A DNA stretch of 64,000 nucleotides, from the NCBI GenBank assembly GCA_024239055.1, contig JANBVJ010000001.1, forward strand, positions 504,580 through 568,579. Direction: 5' to 3'. Shown here piece after piece: positions 25,790 through 34,852 of the stretch; within the stretch, counting starts at the first letter, position 1; the number at the start of each line of letters is the position of its first letter. The position numbers were made by a program, and so were the translations under genes. The notes beneath the pieces were generated by a model. It ran no database searches. It saw only the letters and a program-made list of their open reading frames with translations, and was not told where the DNA came from. Origin of the DNA: Patescibacteria group bacterium (GTDB lineage Bacteria; Patescibacteria; Paceibacteria; Paceibacterales; UBA10102).

Positions 25790-26128
25790 ATGAAAAAATT
25801 TGTTCTAATAGTTGTCCTAATTGGATTTGCTCTCTCTATAAGTGGAGGCTTTGTTTTAGCAGATGTTTTTGATACAGGAGGAACACTTCCCGATATAGAA
25901 AGTGATGCTGAACTCTTGACTAAGGTTTCAACCGCTGCAGATTGGGTCTTTACAGTACTTCTTGTGTTGTCTGTCTTCGCTATTTTAATGGCAGCATTCC
26001 AGTTTGTTACTGGAGGACCAGAAGGAGTATCAGAGGCACGACAGAAACTTATTTGGGCTGTAGTTGGAATTGGATTAGCTTTACTGGCAAAGGGTATTCC
26101 TACCGTTATTGTATCAATTTTAGGATAG
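25790..26128 (+). CDS. VirB2/TrbC-like small pilin (copy B)
   Basis: 112 residues with the same build as copy A: signal peptide ending FVLA, helix VFTVLLVLSVFAILMAAFQFVTGG, loop EGVSEARQKL and helix IWAVVGIGLALLAKGIPTV. A 102-base intergenic stretch precedes it and holds the TAAAGGTCGTG motif that also precedes the pilin at 45610 at the same spacing to the -10 region. High expression is likely. Family call as for copy A. Confidence 0.65.
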   Translation: MKKFVLIVVLIGFALSISGGFVLADVFDTGGTLPDIESDAELLTKVSTAADWVFTVLLVLSVFAILMAAFQFVTGGPEGVSEARQKLIWAVVGIGLALLAKGIPTVIVSILG

Positions 26129-26205
26129 AGTTATTTCGAATTAACTTTTGTATAAGGGATTGATTTTCCTTTGCATTTTATGTAGAATACGCGTATAGTT
26201 TTTTT

Positions 26206-26288
26206 GCCCCTGTGGCGGAATTGGCTAGACGCGCTAGGTTTAGGACCTAGTACCGCAAGGTGTGCAGGTTCGACTCCTGCCAGGGGCA
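26206..26288 (+). tRNA. tRNA-Leu (anticodon TAG)
   Basis: Class II tRNA with variable arm, acceptor GCCCCTG/CAGGGGC, anticodon stem CTAGG/CCTAG, loop TTTAGGA. No CCA encoded. Confidence 0.95.
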
Positions 26289-26292
26289 CTAT

Positions 26293-26317
26293 AAAAACAC
26301 CACCCAATGGGTGGTGT
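26293..26317 (-). terminator. Intrinsic terminator of the hsp20 transcript
   Basis: Perfect 9-bp stem ACACCACCC/GGGTGGTGT with a 3-base loop. On the minus strand it runs into TTTTTAT; on the plus strand there is no U-run. Confidence 0.75.
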
Positions 26318-26323
26318 TGTGCG

Positions 26324-26839
26324 TTAACTTTTTACCTTTATCTTTCTTGTTGTCTTTCTTGCGAGTTTGGGCATTCTTACGGTAAGAACATTATTTTGGA
26401 ATGATGCAGCCATCTTACTTACATCCACTTCTTCAGGGAGAATAATTTGTCTTGAGAAAGATCCCCAGAAGCATTCTTGAAAAAAGTAATCTTTTTCAGA
26501 CTCCTCTGTTATTTCTCTTCTCTCTCCTCGAATGGTAATAACGTCATCTTCAATTGAGATATCAATGTCTTCTGGTTTGATCCCAGCTACCGCGGTCTGA
26601 ATAACAATATCTTTGTCTGTCTGGTATACGTCTACGGTAAGTTCACCCTCAGCTTTGAGTATATTATTTTCTTCTTTCTCCTCTTTCTTGCTTGGCTTTA
26701 AGGGTTCTTCTTTTACCTCTATTTTTCTTGAGGTCTTCTTTTCTTTCTTCTTTGATTTCTTTTTCTTTACTTCTTTTACCTCTTCCTCTTCAAAATCTTC
26801 AAGACCCATTCCCCCTTTTAATTTATCAAATATAGACAT
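26324..26839 (-). CDS. Hsp20/alpha-crystallin small heat-shock protein
   Basis: The last ~105 residues form an alpha-crystallin domain (GELTVDVYQTDKDIVIQTAVAG, ITIRGERRE, GSFSRQIILPEEVD, NNVLTVRMPKLA), an ATP-independent chaperone that holds unfolding proteins. The N-terminal ~60 residues are an unusually charged Lys/Glu stretch in place of the hydrophobic N-arm typical of the family. It is the last gene of a valS-prsW-hsp20 run, overlapping prsW by one base. Confidence 0.9.
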   Translation of the reverse strand: MSIFDKLKGGMGLEDFEEEEVKEVKKKKSKKKEKKTSRKIEVKEEPLKPSKKEEKEENNILKAEGELTVDVYQTDKDIVIQTAVAGIKPEDIDISIEDDVITIRGERREITEESEKDYFFQECFWGSFSRQIILPEEVDVSKMAASFQNNVLTVRMPKLARKTTRKIKVKS

Positions 26840-27546
26840 TATGTAGTTATTTTTGTTGTAATTCTTTTTAAGTATTTAAATGCAACGAAGAGGAATATTC
26901 CAAGTCCTGTAAGTATAAGGACGGGATAGAGTAGTTGCTCCACTCCCTGCCCCTTGATTATATAAATATTAAAGAGTCCGTGCAAGAAGGTAGCAACTCC
27001 CAATCCAATTGGAATGGCAAAAAGGCGTTGCCGGGGATTAAGAATAGAGATTGCAATGAAGTAGCCGAAGGTTCCAGAAACCAGAGCATGGAGGAGGGTC
27101 GCTCCCACAAACCGGAATGCAGAAAGCGCAAGTACATCTCCTCCGGGGGCAGCAAATCCAAGGCCAAATAGAATGAAGATGTTTTCCAAAGCCGCAAATC
27201 CAAGGGCTGAGATAATCATATACAAAGGAACATCTATTGCTTCATCTAGGGCTTTATTGTGTAAGACCACAAAGTGAAAGACTCCGTACTTTAAGACTTC
27301 TTCTACCAGAGCTATTACAATGAATATATAAAGGTAGAAGGTAATGGTTTCTGACAAAGCAAAGGACTTAAGGAACGGAAGGAGACCAAGTTCAATAAGA
27401 ACTGCGGGAATGGTGACAAGCATGCCCCAGAAAAACACCTTTATGATCATGCGGTTGGGTTCTGGATGCACATCTGTTCTTAAGTAAAAGGCAAGCCAGA
27501 TTAAACTTGGTACAATGCCAAAGATAATGGCTAGAGGTATTATCAT
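26839..27546 (-). CDS. PrsW-family intramembrane protease
   Basis: A 235-residue multi-pass membrane protein (about seven helices). The conserved motifs of PrsW/CAAX-like proteases are present: HPEPN, ALVEEVLKY (first Glu-Glu), FAALENIFI, HALVSG and HGLFN. PrsW proteases cut membrane-bound anti-sigma factors or modify proteins at the membrane; the substrate here is unknown. It sits between valS and hsp20 with one- and four-base overlaps. Confidence 0.85.
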   Translation of the reverse strand: MIIPLAIIFGIVPSLIWLAFYLRTDVHPEPNRMIIKVFFWGMLVTIPAVLIELGLLPFLKSFALSETITFYLYIFIVIALVEEVLKYGVFHFVVLHNKALDEAIDVPLYMIISALGFAALENIFILFGLGFAAPGGDVLALSAFRFVGATLLHALVSGTFGYFIAISILNPRQRLFAIPIGLGVATFLHGLFNIYIIKGQGVEQLLYPVLILTGLGIFLFVAFKYLKRITTKITT

Positions 27547-29684
27547 GTAGGCCAGGATTCAATCATTATGGTTGTCTGCTTCTTTTGCAAAGGTAGTTGC
27601 TGGTAGATTTCTTCTGTAATAAAGGGCATGAAAGGATGGAGGAGTTTTAAGGAATCTCCTAATACTTTTACTAATACATACTGACGGGCTGCTCTTGTTT
27701 TTGTATTATTGAGAATTGGTTTTGAGTCTTCAATTACCTTGTCAGCATACGTATGCCAGATGTAATGGTAGAGATTTTCGGCTGCATGGGAGAAACGGAA
27801 TTCATCCAATGCTTTTGTTGTCTGTTTCACTATCTTCTCAAAGTTCTTTAGTATCGCCTTGTCTTTTACACTTAGGGTTGGGCGTTTATTTTGGTTATAG
27901 TTTTTTGTTTCCAAATGCACAAATCGGGAGATATTCCAGAGTTTGTTTACAAAGTTTCTATATCCTCTAATTTTATCCTCTGATATTGCAGTATCTTTAC
28001 CCGGCATATTTCCAATAGTCAAGGCTATTCTTAAAGCATCAGTACCGTAAGTGTCAATAACGCCTAAAGGATCAATTACATTACCCTTTGACTTTGACAT
28101 CTTTTGTCTATCTTTATCGCGTACAAGCCCATGTAGGTATACATACTTAAAAGGAGCTTTCTTTGTTTGGTATATAGAAAGCATCATCATTCTAGCTACC
28201 CAGAAGAATAAGATGTCAGCTGCCGTTTCCATTACGTCAGTTGGATAGAAGGTTTTAAAGTCTTTGTGGTTAGGATACTTTAGAGTTGCAAAAGGCCACT
28301 GACTGGAAGAGAACCATGTATCAAATACATCTTCATCTTGTTTGAGATTCTTCCCTTTGCATTTACTGCAAGAGGTTGGTTTCTTCCCATCTGTCACAGT
28401 CCATTCGCCTTTTGGGCAGTCTTCGCATAGCCATGCAGGAATTGATATGCCCCACCAGTTCTGGCGTGATATATTCCAGTCTCTAATATTGTTCATCCAG
28501 TGAAAGTAAATCTTCTCGTAGTTTTTTGGAAGAATGGTAGTCTCTTTTTCTTTTACCGCCTTAATAGCTTCCTTTGCTAACGGTTTTGTCTTTACAAACC
28601 ACTGGCGCATGAGCATGGGTTCAATAACATTGTTGCATTTGTAACAGAGGGCTATTGTGTGTTCATAATCTTCATCTATCTTTTCAATTAATCCTTTGGT
28701 CTTCATGTCTTTTACAATCTTTTCTCTGGCTTCTTCAACTTTCATACCCTCATATAGTCCTGTATTTTCATTTAGTCTTCCGTCCAGGCCGATTACCTGA
28801 AGGGGTCCTTCAATCTCTTTTTTGTGGCGTTCCCACATAGCAAAGTCATTGGCATCGTGGGCTGGTGTTACCTTTACCGCTCCCGTTCCAAACTCAGGGT
28901 CTACCTCTTTGTCTGCAATTACTTTAAGAGTTCGTTTGCCTACAACTGTTTCTATTTTTAATTCTTTTCCAATATATTTCTTGTATCTTTTGTCATCTGG
29001 ATGTACTGCAATTGCGGTATCTCCAAACTTGGTTTCAGGACGTACGGTAGCTACAACAATTGGACCGTATTTCATATAATATAGAGGGTCTTTTCTTGTC
29101 TCATGCTTTATTTCAAGATCAGCAAAGGCAGTCCTGTGTTTTGTGCAGTAGTTTACAAGACGCTCACCTCGATAGACCAATCCTTCATCTGCCATTTTCT
29201 TGAAGGTCTTGTATACCGTCTTTATGATATGCGCATCTAAAGTAAAGGTGTCTCGCGTCCAGTCGCAGGAGGCTCCGAGTTTCTTTAGCTGCTCCTTTAC
29301 TGTTTTCCTGTTTTTTTGTGTATAGTCCCACACTTCCTTGTAGAACTCCTCTCTTTTCATATCAAAGCGGGATCTTCCCTGTTTTGCCAGCTTCTTTTCA
29401 TATACAACCTGTGTCTCAAATCCTGCGTGGTCGGCTCCCGGCAGCCATAGAGTTTTCTTTCCCTGCATTCTATTGTAGCGAATAAGTATGTCTTCTAAGG
29501 TTACAAAGACCGCATGTCCTACGTGCAGAGGATCATTTGCATTGGGAGGCGGCATTAAGATAGTAAAAGGAGTTTTGTGTCTTTTGGGGAGTTTGTCTGG
29601 ATTAAAAAACCCGCTCTTTTCCCAGAGCTTGTATATTCTATCCTCTACCTTTTTTGCCTCGTATGCCTTGTTGAGTTCTGCCAT
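27543..29684 (-). CDS. valS: Valyl-tRNA synthetase, compact form
   Basis: Class I synthetase for valine: HIGH-type motif HVGHA (about residues 55-59), editing (CP1) domain with TVRPET, WWGISIPAW, and KMSKSKGNVIDP. At 713 residues it lacks the C-terminal coiled-coil arm of the usual ~880-950-residue enzyme, ending soon after the anticodon-binding domain. ATG 29684 (MAELNKAYEAKKVE) was chosen over the upstream extension that would overlap tsaD; TACAAT lies ten bases before it. The stop overlaps prsW by four bases. Confidence 0.95.
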   Translation of the reverse strand: MAELNKAYEAKKVEDRIYKLWEKSGFFNPDKLPKRHKTPFTILMPPPNANDPLHVGHAVFVTLEDILIRYNRMQGKKTLWLPGADHAGFETQVVYEKKLAKQGRSRFDMKREEFYKEVWDYTQKNRKTVKEQLKKLGASCDWTRDTFTLDAHIIKTVYKTFKKMADEGLVYRGERLVNYCTKHRTAFADLEIKHETRKDPLYYMKYGPIVVATVRPETKFGDTAIAVHPDDKRYKKYIGKELKIETVVGKRTLKVIADKEVDPEFGTGAVKVTPAHDANDFAMWERHKKEIEGPLQVIGLDGRLNENTGLYEGMKVEEAREKIVKDMKTKGLIEKIDEDYEHTIALCYKCNNVIEPMLMRQWFVKTKPLAKEAIKAVKEKETTILPKNYEKIYFHWMNNIRDWNISRQNWWGISIPAWLCEDCPKGEWTVTDGKKPTSCSKCKGKNLKQDEDVFDTWFSSSQWPFATLKYPNHKDFKTFYPTDVMETAADILFFWVARMMMLSIYQTKKAPFKYVYLHGLVRDKDRQKMSKSKGNVIDPLGVIDTYGTDALRIALTIGNMPGKDTAISEDKIRGYRNFVNKLWNISRFVHLETKNYNQNKRPTLSVKDKAILKNFEKIVKQTTKALDEFRFSHAAENLYHYIWHTYADKVIEDSKPILNNTKTRAARQYVLVKVLGDSLKLLHPFMPFITEEIYQQLPLQKKQTTIMIESWPT

Positions 29685-29700
29685 ATATTGAGGTATTGTA

Positions 29701-30726
29701 TCATACTTTAGAGGCAAACCGTAAGTTGGGTAGAGCTTTTAGTTCCTTCATATTTTTTGCAATAGCGCCTTTCTTAAAGCGATAGTATCCCGCCACACCA
29801 ATCATAACAGCGTTGTCTCCACAGAGCTCTACGGGAGGAATAAAAAGAGGAATATTCTTAAATGTTTTTTGAAACTGGGCTCTTAGTTCTTTGTTTGCGA
29901 TAACTCCTCCTCCAATTATGATACTCTTTGCCTGGTATTCCAAAGCCGCTCTTTTTGTCTTTTTTAACAGAACATCAATGATTGCCTGCTGTATTTCTTT
30001 TGCCATGGCTCTTACATAGGGGAGAGTAATTGTATGTTTTTTTGCTTGGTAGAGTACAGCTGTTTTTAAACCAGAAAAGCTAAAGTCATAATCTTTGGTG
30101 TATAGCATGGGACGGGGAAGGGATACCTTAATGTTGGAGGACTCATCTGCTTTTTTTGAAATCTCAGGGCCTCCTGGATATGGAAGTCCCAAGATGCGGG
30201 CTGTTTTGTCAAAGCATTCGCCAGCGGCATCGTCCCTAGTTTCGCCAATTAAAGAGTAGTCTCCAATAGCTTTTATTAATACGAGTTGTGTATGGCCTCC
30301 TGAAACCGTAAGGCCAATTGCAGGAAAGATGTTCTTTGTATCCACATTGAGCAGAGAAACTAGGAGGTGTCCTTCCATATGATCTGTTGGAATTAAGGGA
30401 ATACCCCATTTAAAAGCCAATTCTGTAGCTTTATTTAAACCGGTCCACAGGCATGGTGAGAGGCCAGGTCCTATAGTTACAGCTATTGCGTCTATATCAG
30501 GTTTTGTTGTAGATAACTTGGCTTTCTTTAAAGCTTCTTTAACAACCATAGGGAGATTCTTTTCATGTTCACGCTTTGCTAGCATAGGGTATACGCCACC
30601 GTATTCTCGATGTAGCTCTATTTGCGAGGAGACTATATTTGAGAGTATGGTAAACTTGCCATCCTCTATATTAAGAACCGCAGCTGCTGTTTCATCACAA
30701 GATGTTTCAATTCCTAGTATCTTCAT
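29701..30726 (-). CDS. tsaD: tRNA threonylcarbamoyladenosine synthase TsaD
   Basis: TsaD transfers threonylcarbamoyl to A37 of tRNAs reading ANN codons. The 341 residues carry the ASKHA fold: ILGIETSCDETAAAV, metal-binding DHMEGHLL, GGHTQLVLI, and SFSGLKTAVLY. ATG 30726 is preceded by TACAAC seven bases upstream, favouring it over a start 12 codons earlier. This t6A function is also needed by the unusual tRNA-Ile(TAT) with A37. TsaB/TsaE/TsaC partners are not in the window. Confidence 0.95.
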   Translation of the reverse strand: MKILGIETSCDETAAAVLNIEDGKFTILSNIVSSQIELHREYGGVYPMLAKREHEKNLPMVVKEALKKAKLSTTKPDIDAIAVTIGPGLSPCLWTGLNKATELAFKWGIPLIPTDHMEGHLLVSLLNVDTKNIFPAIGLTVSGGHTQLVLIKAIGDYSLIGETRDDAAGECFDKTARILGLPYPGGPEISKKADESSNIKVSLPRPMLYTKDYDFSFSGLKTAVLYQAKKHTITLPYVRAMAKEIQQAIIDVLLKKTKRAALEYQAKSIIIGGGVIANKELRAQFQKTFKNIPLFIPPVELCGDNAVMIGVAGYYRFKKGAIAKNMKELKALPNLRFASKV

Positions 30727-30789
30727 ACTATGTGTTGTATCCTTTTCCTTGATTTTTTGCAATTTTTAGGTACAATATGGAGCAATTAA

Positions 30790-30863
30790 GGTCCCGTCGT
30801 CTAGCCCGGTTAGGACGCCTGGTTTTCATCCAGGTAACAGGGGTTCAAATCCCCTCGGGACCG
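30790..30863 (+). tRNA. tRNA-Glu (anticodon TTC)
   Basis: Acceptor GGTCCCG/CGGGACC with G73, anticodon stem CCTGG/CCAGG, loop TTTTCAT, T-loop TTCAAAT. CCA not encoded. Seven bases from the next start codon. Confidence 0.94.
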
Positions 30864-30869
30864 CTTAAT

Positions 30870-32450
30870 ATGTCGCAAAATACATATCTCACCATAGGCA
30901 GAGCATCAGATATTCAAGACCCTGGAGATAGGGTACTATTTCGTTTTTTTGAGATGCTACCCGGTATTCTTTCATGGACTACAATTATTGGTGCTGTAGT
31001 TTTTTCTTGGTTATTTCCACAATGGACCGCGTTCTTTATTATCGCTTTTGTCATGTACTGGCTTTTGCGTACGGTATATTTTTCCTTTCATTTAAGGTCA
31101 GGATACAAGAAGATGCGAGAGAATGAGAATATTGATTGGATAGCAAGACTAAATGATTTAAAAGAGTATCAAGTTGATATTACTTCATGGAGAGATCTCT
31201 ACCACTTAGTTATTATCCCAACCTATAAAGAATCCTATGAGGTAGTTGCTCAAAGTATTCGTTCTTTAAAATCCGCAAATTATCCTTCCGACCGTCTTAT
31301 AGTGATTTTGGCAATTGAAGAAAGAGAGGGAGAAGATGGAATTCAGAAAGCAGAGCGCTTAAAGAAAGAATTTCAAGGAGTCTTTAATGAGTTTCTTGTA
31401 ACTATTCATCCAGATGGAGTTGCAGGTGAGATTGCGGGAAAGGGGGCTAACGAAGCCTGGGCTGGGCCTAAAGCTCAGGAACTAATTGATCAAAAGAAGA
31501 TTCCATACGAAAGAGTTATTGTAACTTCTTTGGATGCAGATACCGTAGTGTATCCTGAATACTTTGGATGTTTAAGTTATTACTATCTTACGACTGAAGA
31601 TCCTCAAAGAACTTCTTTCCAGCCAATTCCTTTGTTTTTAAATAACATATGGCAGGCAAATCCTATTTCAAAGATATTTTCTTTTGCTTCTACCTTCTGG
31701 CATACCATGAATCAGGAACGTCCAGAAAAGCTTGTTACCTTCTCCACTCATGCAATGTCGTTTCAGGCTTTAGTAGACGTGGGATTTAAACTTCCAAATG
31801 TTGTGTCTGATGATTCCCGCATCTTTTGGCAGTGTTTCTTATACTATGACGGGGATTATAAGGTACAGCCTATTTATTATCCTATTTCTATGGATGCGAA
31901 CGCAGCTCCCAATTTTCTTTTAACTCTGCGCAATATGTATCTTCAGCAGAGGAGATGGGCATATGGGGTTGGAGAGATTCCTTATTTTCTATTTGGTTTT
32001 GTAAAGAATAAGAAGATACCAATGAAAAAAAAGATTGTAATGACATTTGAGCTTTTGGAAAGCCATTGGTCATGGGCTACTTCTTCATTTTTAATCTTTA
32101 TACTGGGATGGCTTCCATTGTTCTTGGGGGGAGAGGTATTTGCCGACACCTTGCTTTCCTATAGCCTTCCTCGTTTTATCTCTGGAATGATGACAATATC
32201 CATGGTTGGAATCATTGGTTCGGTCTTTTTAAGCATTAATTTACTTCCTGAAACAAAGCCAAAGTATGGCAGAGGCAAGCTTGTTGTTTTTGCCTTACAA
32301 TGGGTATTCCTTCCGTTCTTGATGATATTCTTTACTGCTCTTCCTGCATTAGATGCCCAAACCAGATGGATGTTCGGAAAGTATATGGGATTCTGGGTAA
32401 CTCCAAAGTTCAGAAAAGATGAGGCTACTCCAAGTGCAACTTCTCTCTAA
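30870..32450 (+). CDS. Membrane glycosyltransferase family 2 (cellulose-synthase-like)
   Basis: The 526-residue protein has two N-terminal helices (residues ~32-72), a cytoplasmic GT-A domain and three to four C-terminal helices. GT2 motifs are visible: LVIIPTYKES, SLDADT (metal-binding DxD), VSDDSRIFWQC and the processive signature QQRRWAYG. It is a processive polysaccharide synthase type that probably makes a surface polymer. ATG 30870 is chosen because the longer frame would run through the tRNA-Glu. Its last 26 bases overlap recG on the opposite strand. Confidence 0.85.
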   Translation: MSQNTYLTIGRASDIQDPGDRVLFRFFEMLPGILSWTTIIGAVVFSWLFPQWTAFFIIAFVMYWLLRTVYFSFHLRSGYKKMRENENIDWIARLNDLKEYQVDITSWRDLYHLVIIPTYKESYEVVAQSIRSLKSANYPSDRLIVILAIEEREGEDGIQKAERLKKEFQGVFNEFLVTIHPDGVAGEIAGKGANEAWAGPKAQELIDQKKIPYERVIVTSLDADTVVYPEYFGCLSYYYLTTEDPQRTSFQPIPLFLNNIWQANPISKIFSFASTFWHTMNQERPEKLVTFSTHAMSFQALVDVGFKLPNVVSDDSRIFWQCFLYYDGDYKVQPIYYPISMDANAAPNFLLTLRNMYLQQRRWAYGVGEIPYFLFGFVKNKKIPMKKKIVMTFELLESHWSWATSSFLIFILGWLPLFLGGEVFADTLLSYSLPRFISGMMTISMVGIIGSVFLSINLLPETKPKYGRGKLVVFALQWVFLPFLMIFFTALPALDAQTRWMFGKYMGFWVTPKFRKDEATPSATSL

Positions 32451-34521
32451 GTTCTTCCATACGTTTTTTTAGGATTGGATGTTTTTTTAACTCCAGGTCT
32501 TTTTCTAGTATTTCGTTGGCCGCTTCCTTTGCCTCCTCGACAAGCTGAAGGTTGAGTAACTGCTCCATTGCAAAATCTGGCACTCCCCATTGTTTTAGTC
32601 CAGTAAAATCTCCAGGTCCACGTATCTTTAGATCCTGTTCTGCTAACTCAAAGCCAGAAGTCGAGGTTGCCAATGCCTGCAGTCTTTTACGTGTAGTTTC
32701 AGAATTTGAATCAGTGAACAGAAAGCAGTAGGATTGATGTTCAGCTCTTCCTACTCGTCCACGAAACTGATGAAGTTGGGCTAATCCAAAGTGTTCTACT
32801 CCTTCAATAAACATGACGGAAGCGTTTGGAATGTCTATTCCAACTTCCACAACAGAGGTTGAGACAAGTACGTCCGTTGTACCTCTCTTGAACTTCTGCA
32901 TTACAACTTCCTTTTCTTTGGTAGTCATTTTTCCGTGAAGCATGTCTACGTTGTAATCAGGAAAGATTTCTTCCTCCAACTTCTTATGCTCTTCTTGCAC
33001 TGTCCTTATTATTTTTCCATCTTCCGTCTCCTTATCACTTTTGGCCTCAATCCTAGGACATATAACAAAGACCTGTCGCCCTTTTTCTATCTCTTTTGCC
33101 ATAAACTTATATGCGTTCTCTCGTTCTCTGGGAGGAATAATGCTGGTTTTAACCTTCTTTCTTCCTTTTGGAAGTTCGTCTAATACCGTTAAGTCCAAGT
33201 CTCCGTAAATTGAGAGGGCTAGGGTACGAGGAATTGGGGTAGCAGTCATTGAAAGTAAATGCGGAATGAGAGTGGTCTTATGTAAGAGCTTTGCCCTTTG
33301 GCGCACCCCAAAGCGATGTTGTTCGTCTACAATAACTAGAGCCAAGTCTGAAAACTTTACTTGATCTTGAATAATAGCATGGGTTCCAATAAGTAAGTTA
33401 ATACTTCCGTCCTTTGCACGTTCTAAAAGCTTCCTGCGAGATATTTCAATAACATCTTTGGGAAGTTTTTTTGATATGAACTTATCTTCCTTTCCTGTAA
33501 GGAGACCAATATCCATTCGAAAAGGAGATAGGAGTTGTCCTAAGGATTTAAAGTGTTGTTTTGCTAAAATCTCAGTAGGGGCGAGAAGGGCCACCTGATA
33601 TCCCTCTCTTATCGTAGCTAAAGCTGCAATGGCGGCCACAATAGTTTTACCAGACCCCACATCTCCTTCAAGAAGTCTATTCATTGGACGAGGTTTTTCA
33701 ATATCTTTTAATATCTGCCATGTAGCTTTTCTTTGGGCGTCTGTAAGTTTATATGGAAGTTTGCTTAGTAGTCTTTTTACCAAATCAATTGATAGTGGAA
33801 CCGGAATTGCCTTTACTTTAGCTAGTCTTTTACGCTCAGTTAAGACAAAGAGCATAATTTGAAAGAGTTCTTCAAAAGCAAAGCGTTTCTTGGCTTCCTT
33901 TGCCTGCTGTTTGGAATCTGGGAAATGAGCTTGTTTTAATGCCTCTTGAAACTCTAGGATGTCTCGCTTCTTGAGTATTTCCTTTGGCAGAGTTTCAGGG
34001 AGTGAATCTAACTGGTCTAAGATTGTCTTTACCATCTGACGTATCCATCTGGAAGATATTCCTGAGGTTTCCGGGTATATAGATACTAGGCGTCCGACAT
34101 GAATGTGCTCTTCCTGTTCTGTTTTTTCGTATGAAGGATTAGATAAGGTAATCCCAGTTTTATTGCGTATTACCTTTCCAACAAATAAAGCTTCATCGTC
34201 TTTCTGAAGATTAGTTGTAATATATGGTTGGTTAAACCAAATTAGTTTTAGGGATCCGGTTTTGTCTTCTATAACAGCTTGTGTAATAGACATTCTTCTT
34301 TGCCATATTCTTTTTAACTTTATGTCTAGTATTCTTCCTTTAATACAATAAGTCTGCCCCTCCCTTACCTTATTAATAGAGGTTATCTTTGAGAAGTCCT
34401 GATATTCTTTTGGGAAATGAAAAAGAAGATCACGTGTTGTGGTGATTCCTAGTTTCTTCAATCTTTTTTCATATATTGGCCCTACCCCGGGCAGGCGTGT
34501 AATTGGAGTGGAAAGATTCAT
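32425..34521 (-). CDS. recG: ATP-dependent DNA helicase RecG
   Basis: RecG regresses stalled replication forks and unwinds branched DNA. The 698-residue protein has the wedge/OB domain (INKVREGQTYCIKGRI), Walker A GDVGSGKT, the DEQHRFGVRQR box, SATPIPRTL, and motif VI QFRGRVGRAEHQSYC. ATG 34521 (MNLSTPITRLPGVGP) is chosen since the longer frame starts within the tRNA-Arg gene. It is two bases from that tRNA, so they may be co-transcribed. Confidence 0.95.
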   Translation of the reverse strand: MNLSTPITRLPGVGPIYEKRLKKLGITTTRDLLFHFPKEYQDFSKITSINKVREGQTYCIKGRILDIKLKRIWQRRMSITQAVIEDKTGSLKLIWFNQPYITTNLQKDDEALFVGKVIRNKTGITLSNPSYEKTEQEEHIHVGRLVSIYPETSGISSRWIRQMVKTILDQLDSLPETLPKEILKKRDILEFQEALKQAHFPDSKQQAKEAKKRFAFEELFQIMLFVLTERKRLAKVKAIPVPLSIDLVKRLLSKLPYKLTDAQRKATWQILKDIEKPRPMNRLLEGDVGSGKTIVAAIAALATIREGYQVALLAPTEILAKQHFKSLGQLLSPFRMDIGLLTGKEDKFISKKLPKDVIEISRRKLLERAKDGSINLLIGTHAIIQDQVKFSDLALVIVDEQHRFGVRQRAKLLHKTTLIPHLLSMTATPIPRTLALSIYGDLDLTVLDELPKGRKKVKTSIIPPRERENAYKFMAKEIEKGRQVFVICPRIEAKSDKETEDGKIIRTVQEEHKKLEEEIFPDYNVDMLHGKMTTKEKEVVMQKFKRGTTDVLVSTSVVEVGIDIPNASVMFIEGVEHFGLAQLHQFRGRVGRAEHQSYCFLFTDSNSETTRKRLQALATSTSGFELAEQDLKIRGPGDFTGLKQWGVPDFAMEQLLNLQLVEEAKEAANEILEKDLELKKHPILKKRMEELREKLHLE

Positions 34522-34523
34522 TG

Positions 34524-34596
34524 TATCCCCGGCAGGATTTGAACCTGCGGCCTCTTGGTCCGCAACCAAGCGCTCTATCCGCTGAGCTACGGGGAC
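34524..34596 (-). tRNA. tRNA-Arg (anticodon GCG)
   Basis: Acceptor GTCCCCG/CGGGGAT, anticodon stem CTTGG/CCAAG, loop TTGCGGA. Most bacteria read CGY with an inosine-modified ACG; here a G34 anticodon is used. Confidence 0.92.
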
Positions 34597-34673
34597 ATAT
34601 CAGTAGTCTAGCTGTATTTCTTTGGAATTTCAAGCTTGATTTTCCTCTATTTCTCCGTATAATATGCTTTATA

Positions 34674-34763
34674 GGAGAGGTGGCTGAGCGGCTGAAAGCA
34701 GCACACTGCTAATGTGCTAGGGGAGAAATCCTCTCGTGGGTTCGAATCCCACCCTCTCCGCCA
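34674..34763 (+). tRNA. tRNA-Ser (anticodon GCT)
   Basis: Class II tRNA, acceptor GGAGAGG/CCTCTCC, G73, encoded CCA, anticodon stem GCACA/TGTGC, loop CTGCTAA, long variable arm. Confidence 0.95.
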
Positions 34764-34766
34764 TAC

Positions 34767-34851
34767 GGAGGAGTTGAGCAACGGTGGCTCTCTTGTCTTG
34801 AAAACAAGCGCCAGAAATGGCATGTGGGTTCGAATCCCTCCTCCTCCGCCA
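34767..34851 (+). tRNA. tRNA-Ser (anticodon TGA)
   Basis: Class II tRNA, acceptor GGAGGAG/CTCCTCC, G73, encoded CCA, anticodon stem CTTGT/ACAAG, loop CTTGAAA. One base from the next (convergent) gene. Confidence 0.94.
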
Positions 34852-34852
34852 A

